A DNA stretch of 5,848 bases from assembly GCA_934162925.1 (NCBI GenBank), contig CAKPJR010000066.1, forward strand, positions 1 through 5,848, given 5' to 3'. Positions within the stretch are counted from its first letter, which is position 1. Each line of letters begins with the position of its first letter. A program made the translations under genes and the position numbers. Below the pieces are notes generated by a model that searched no databases, was not told where the DNA came from, and saw nothing but the letters and a program-made list of their open reading frames with translations. This document shows, piece by piece, positions 4,974-5,848 of this stretch. This stretch comes from an uncultured Clostridia bacterium. GTDB taxonomy: Bacteria > Bacillota > Clostridia > TANB77 > CAG-508.

Positions 4974-5754
4974 ATGAATGTAATAACATTTCCAGATTTA
5001 AATTTGCAATTTAATATAAACAGAATAGCATTATCTATAGGTGATATAAGAATCTATTGGTATGCTATTCTTATGACATCTGCATTTGTAATTAGTTTAC
5101 TAATTTATAAATTAAAGAATGGAAAATTTGAAATAAAGTTTAGTGACATTTTAGATTTAGCACTTTTAGTAATACCAATATCCATTGTATCTGCAAGGTT
5201 ATATTATATATTATTTAATCTAGAATATTATGTGGAAAATCCTACGCAAATATTCAATCTAAGAAGCGGAGGGCTTGCTATATATGGTGGAATAATAGGA
5301 GGAGCGGTAACTTGCTATATATTCTGCAAAAAAAGAAAAATAAATTTATTAAACCTGCTAGATTACATAGTGCCCTGTTTAGCACTTCGGACAAGCAATA
5401 GGTAGATGGGGAAACTTTATAAATCAAGAAGCTTATGGATACGAAACAAATCTTCCTTGGAGAATGGGAATATATGAAGGGGCTAAATATATAGAAGTTC
5501 ACCCAACATTTTTATACGAGTCTATAGCGACATTTCTAATATTCATAATATTAACTATATTATCAAACAAACGAAAATTTAAAGGACAAATAACGCTTGT
5601 ATATTTAATAACATATTCATTTGCGAGAATGATAATAGAAGGATTAAGAACAGACAGTTTAATGCTTGGCAATATAAGAATATCACAACTATTGTCTTTA
5701 ATAATATTTGTAATTTCAATAATAGTTTATATAAAAAAGAATAATAAAAATTGA
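4974..5754 (+). pseudogene. lgt: prolipoprotein diacylglyceryl transferase, split by a +1 frameshift
   Basis: Lgt is the membrane enzyme that transfers diacylglycerol from phosphatidylglycerol to the lipobox cysteine of prelipoproteins. Residues 1-138 are encoded in the first frame, which then runs R-T-S-N-R to a TAG at 5403-5405. The rest continues in the +1 frame from GGA at 5389 to TAA at 5752-5754. Joined, they give 259 residues, a normal full length. The family signature GRWGNFINQEAYG (joined residues 143-155, bases 5401-5439) lies wholly after the shift, as do HPTFLYES (176-183) and EGLRTDSL (222-229); SGGLAIYGG (98-106) lies before it. About seven membrane segments can be seen: 25-45, 58-81, 98-118, 128-142, 178-196, 206-222 and 236-253. 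The start at 4974 has AAGG at 4961-4964, inside the end of yfmH. Only one base is out of place and no other damage is seen, so assembly error, recent mutation and recoding all remain possible. Lgt is often essential in other bacteria, though dispensable in several Gram-positive species. Confidence 0.9.
5383..5405 (+). other. frameshift site in lgt
   Basis: The two lgt frames overlap only here: a TAG at 5380-5382 closes the second frame on the left and a TAG at 5403-5405 closes the first on the right. Family alignment from memory (A-L-A-L-G-Q-A-I-G-R) places the shift between CTT (5385-5387) and GGA (5389-5391), making C5388 the surplus base. The first-frame codon there is CGG, rare for arginine in this AT-rich window. 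No homopolymer longer than two bases is present. Confidence 0.85.
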
Positions 5755-5792
5755 AATTTGTAAAATGGATGTGTGAGGTGGGAAGTTGGATT

Positions 5793-5848
5793 CGTAGGGG
5801 CGGGCCCTGTGTCCGCCCAAACTGTAATTAAGGGGCAGACACAGGGCC
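5793..5848. repeat. inverted pair of GTAGGGGC palindromic repeats, cut by window end
   Basis: CGTAGGGGC at 5793-5801 begins a unit whose GGGCGG (5798-5803) pairs with CCGCCC (5813-5818) around GCCCTGTGT. A second, inverted unit starts at 5832. GGCCCTGTGTCCGCCC at 5803-5818 also pairs with GGGCAGACACAGGGCC at 5833-5848 with a single G-U-type mismatch. The window ends before the expected closing CCCCTACG. It is the same family as 3553-3638 and lies 39 bases after the lgt stop codon. Confidence 0.8.

Noticed and set aside
5278..5502. Reverse-strand open frame opposite the lgt break
   Set aside because: It spans the frameshift by chance. The Lgt signature on the + strand shows which strand is coding.
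5464..5754. Separate small membrane protein starting at ATG 5464
   Set aside because: The same frame is open upstream to 5383 and encodes the Lgt signature before this ATG, so it is the second half of lgt rather than an independent gene.

Overview
The window comes from a very AT-rich, Gram-positive-type genome, most likely a clostridial Bacillota. The evidence is the gene set (a two-domain Sua5/YwlC, the rpsU-yqeY pair, the paired M16 proteins YfmF and YfmH, and a Lgt with the GGLAIYGG form of its substrate loop), together with strong AGGAGG-type ribosome binding sites, heavy use of AGA and of A/T-ending codons, and GC-rich 'GTAGGGGC' palindromic repeats that stand out from the AT-rich background. 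I cannot name a species. All genes lie on the + strand.

Layout: (1) 1-95 is an AT-rich leader with no gene. (2) 96-1130 is tsaC/ywlC, for tRNA t6A synthesis. (3) 1159-1187 is a near-ideal vegetative promoter driving rpsU (S21, 1251-1421), a small gene with a GTG start, followed by an intrinsic terminator at 1432-1469. (4) 1470-1694 is non-coding but densely structured: a 16-bp perfect hairpin, a second bulged hairpin and a third hairpin whose arms have competing partners, ending at the RBS of yqeY (1695-2135). (5) 2204-3475 is yfmF, an M16 peptidase-fold protein without a zinc motif. (6) 3476-3699 is a gap filled with two kinds of palindromic repeat. (7) 3700-4971 is yfmH, the M16 partner with an intact HFLEH zinc motif. 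(8) 4974-5754 is lgt (prolipoprotein diacylglyceryl transferase), two bases after yfmH but broken into two frames by a single +1 shift near 5388. (9) 5793-5848 is another copy of the GTAGGGGC repeat, cut off by the window edge.

Functionally this is a translation and envelope housekeeping neighbourhood: t6A tRNA modification, ribosomal protein S21, a GatB-related tail-domain protein, a probable YfmF/YfmH M16 pair (linked in Bacillus to EF-P modification) and the first enzyme of lipoprotein maturation. None of the protein genes is new. The points most worth a second look are the frameshift in lgt, the structured RNA or repeat element before yqeY, and the palindromic repeat family, two copies of which show a compensatory base-pair change.
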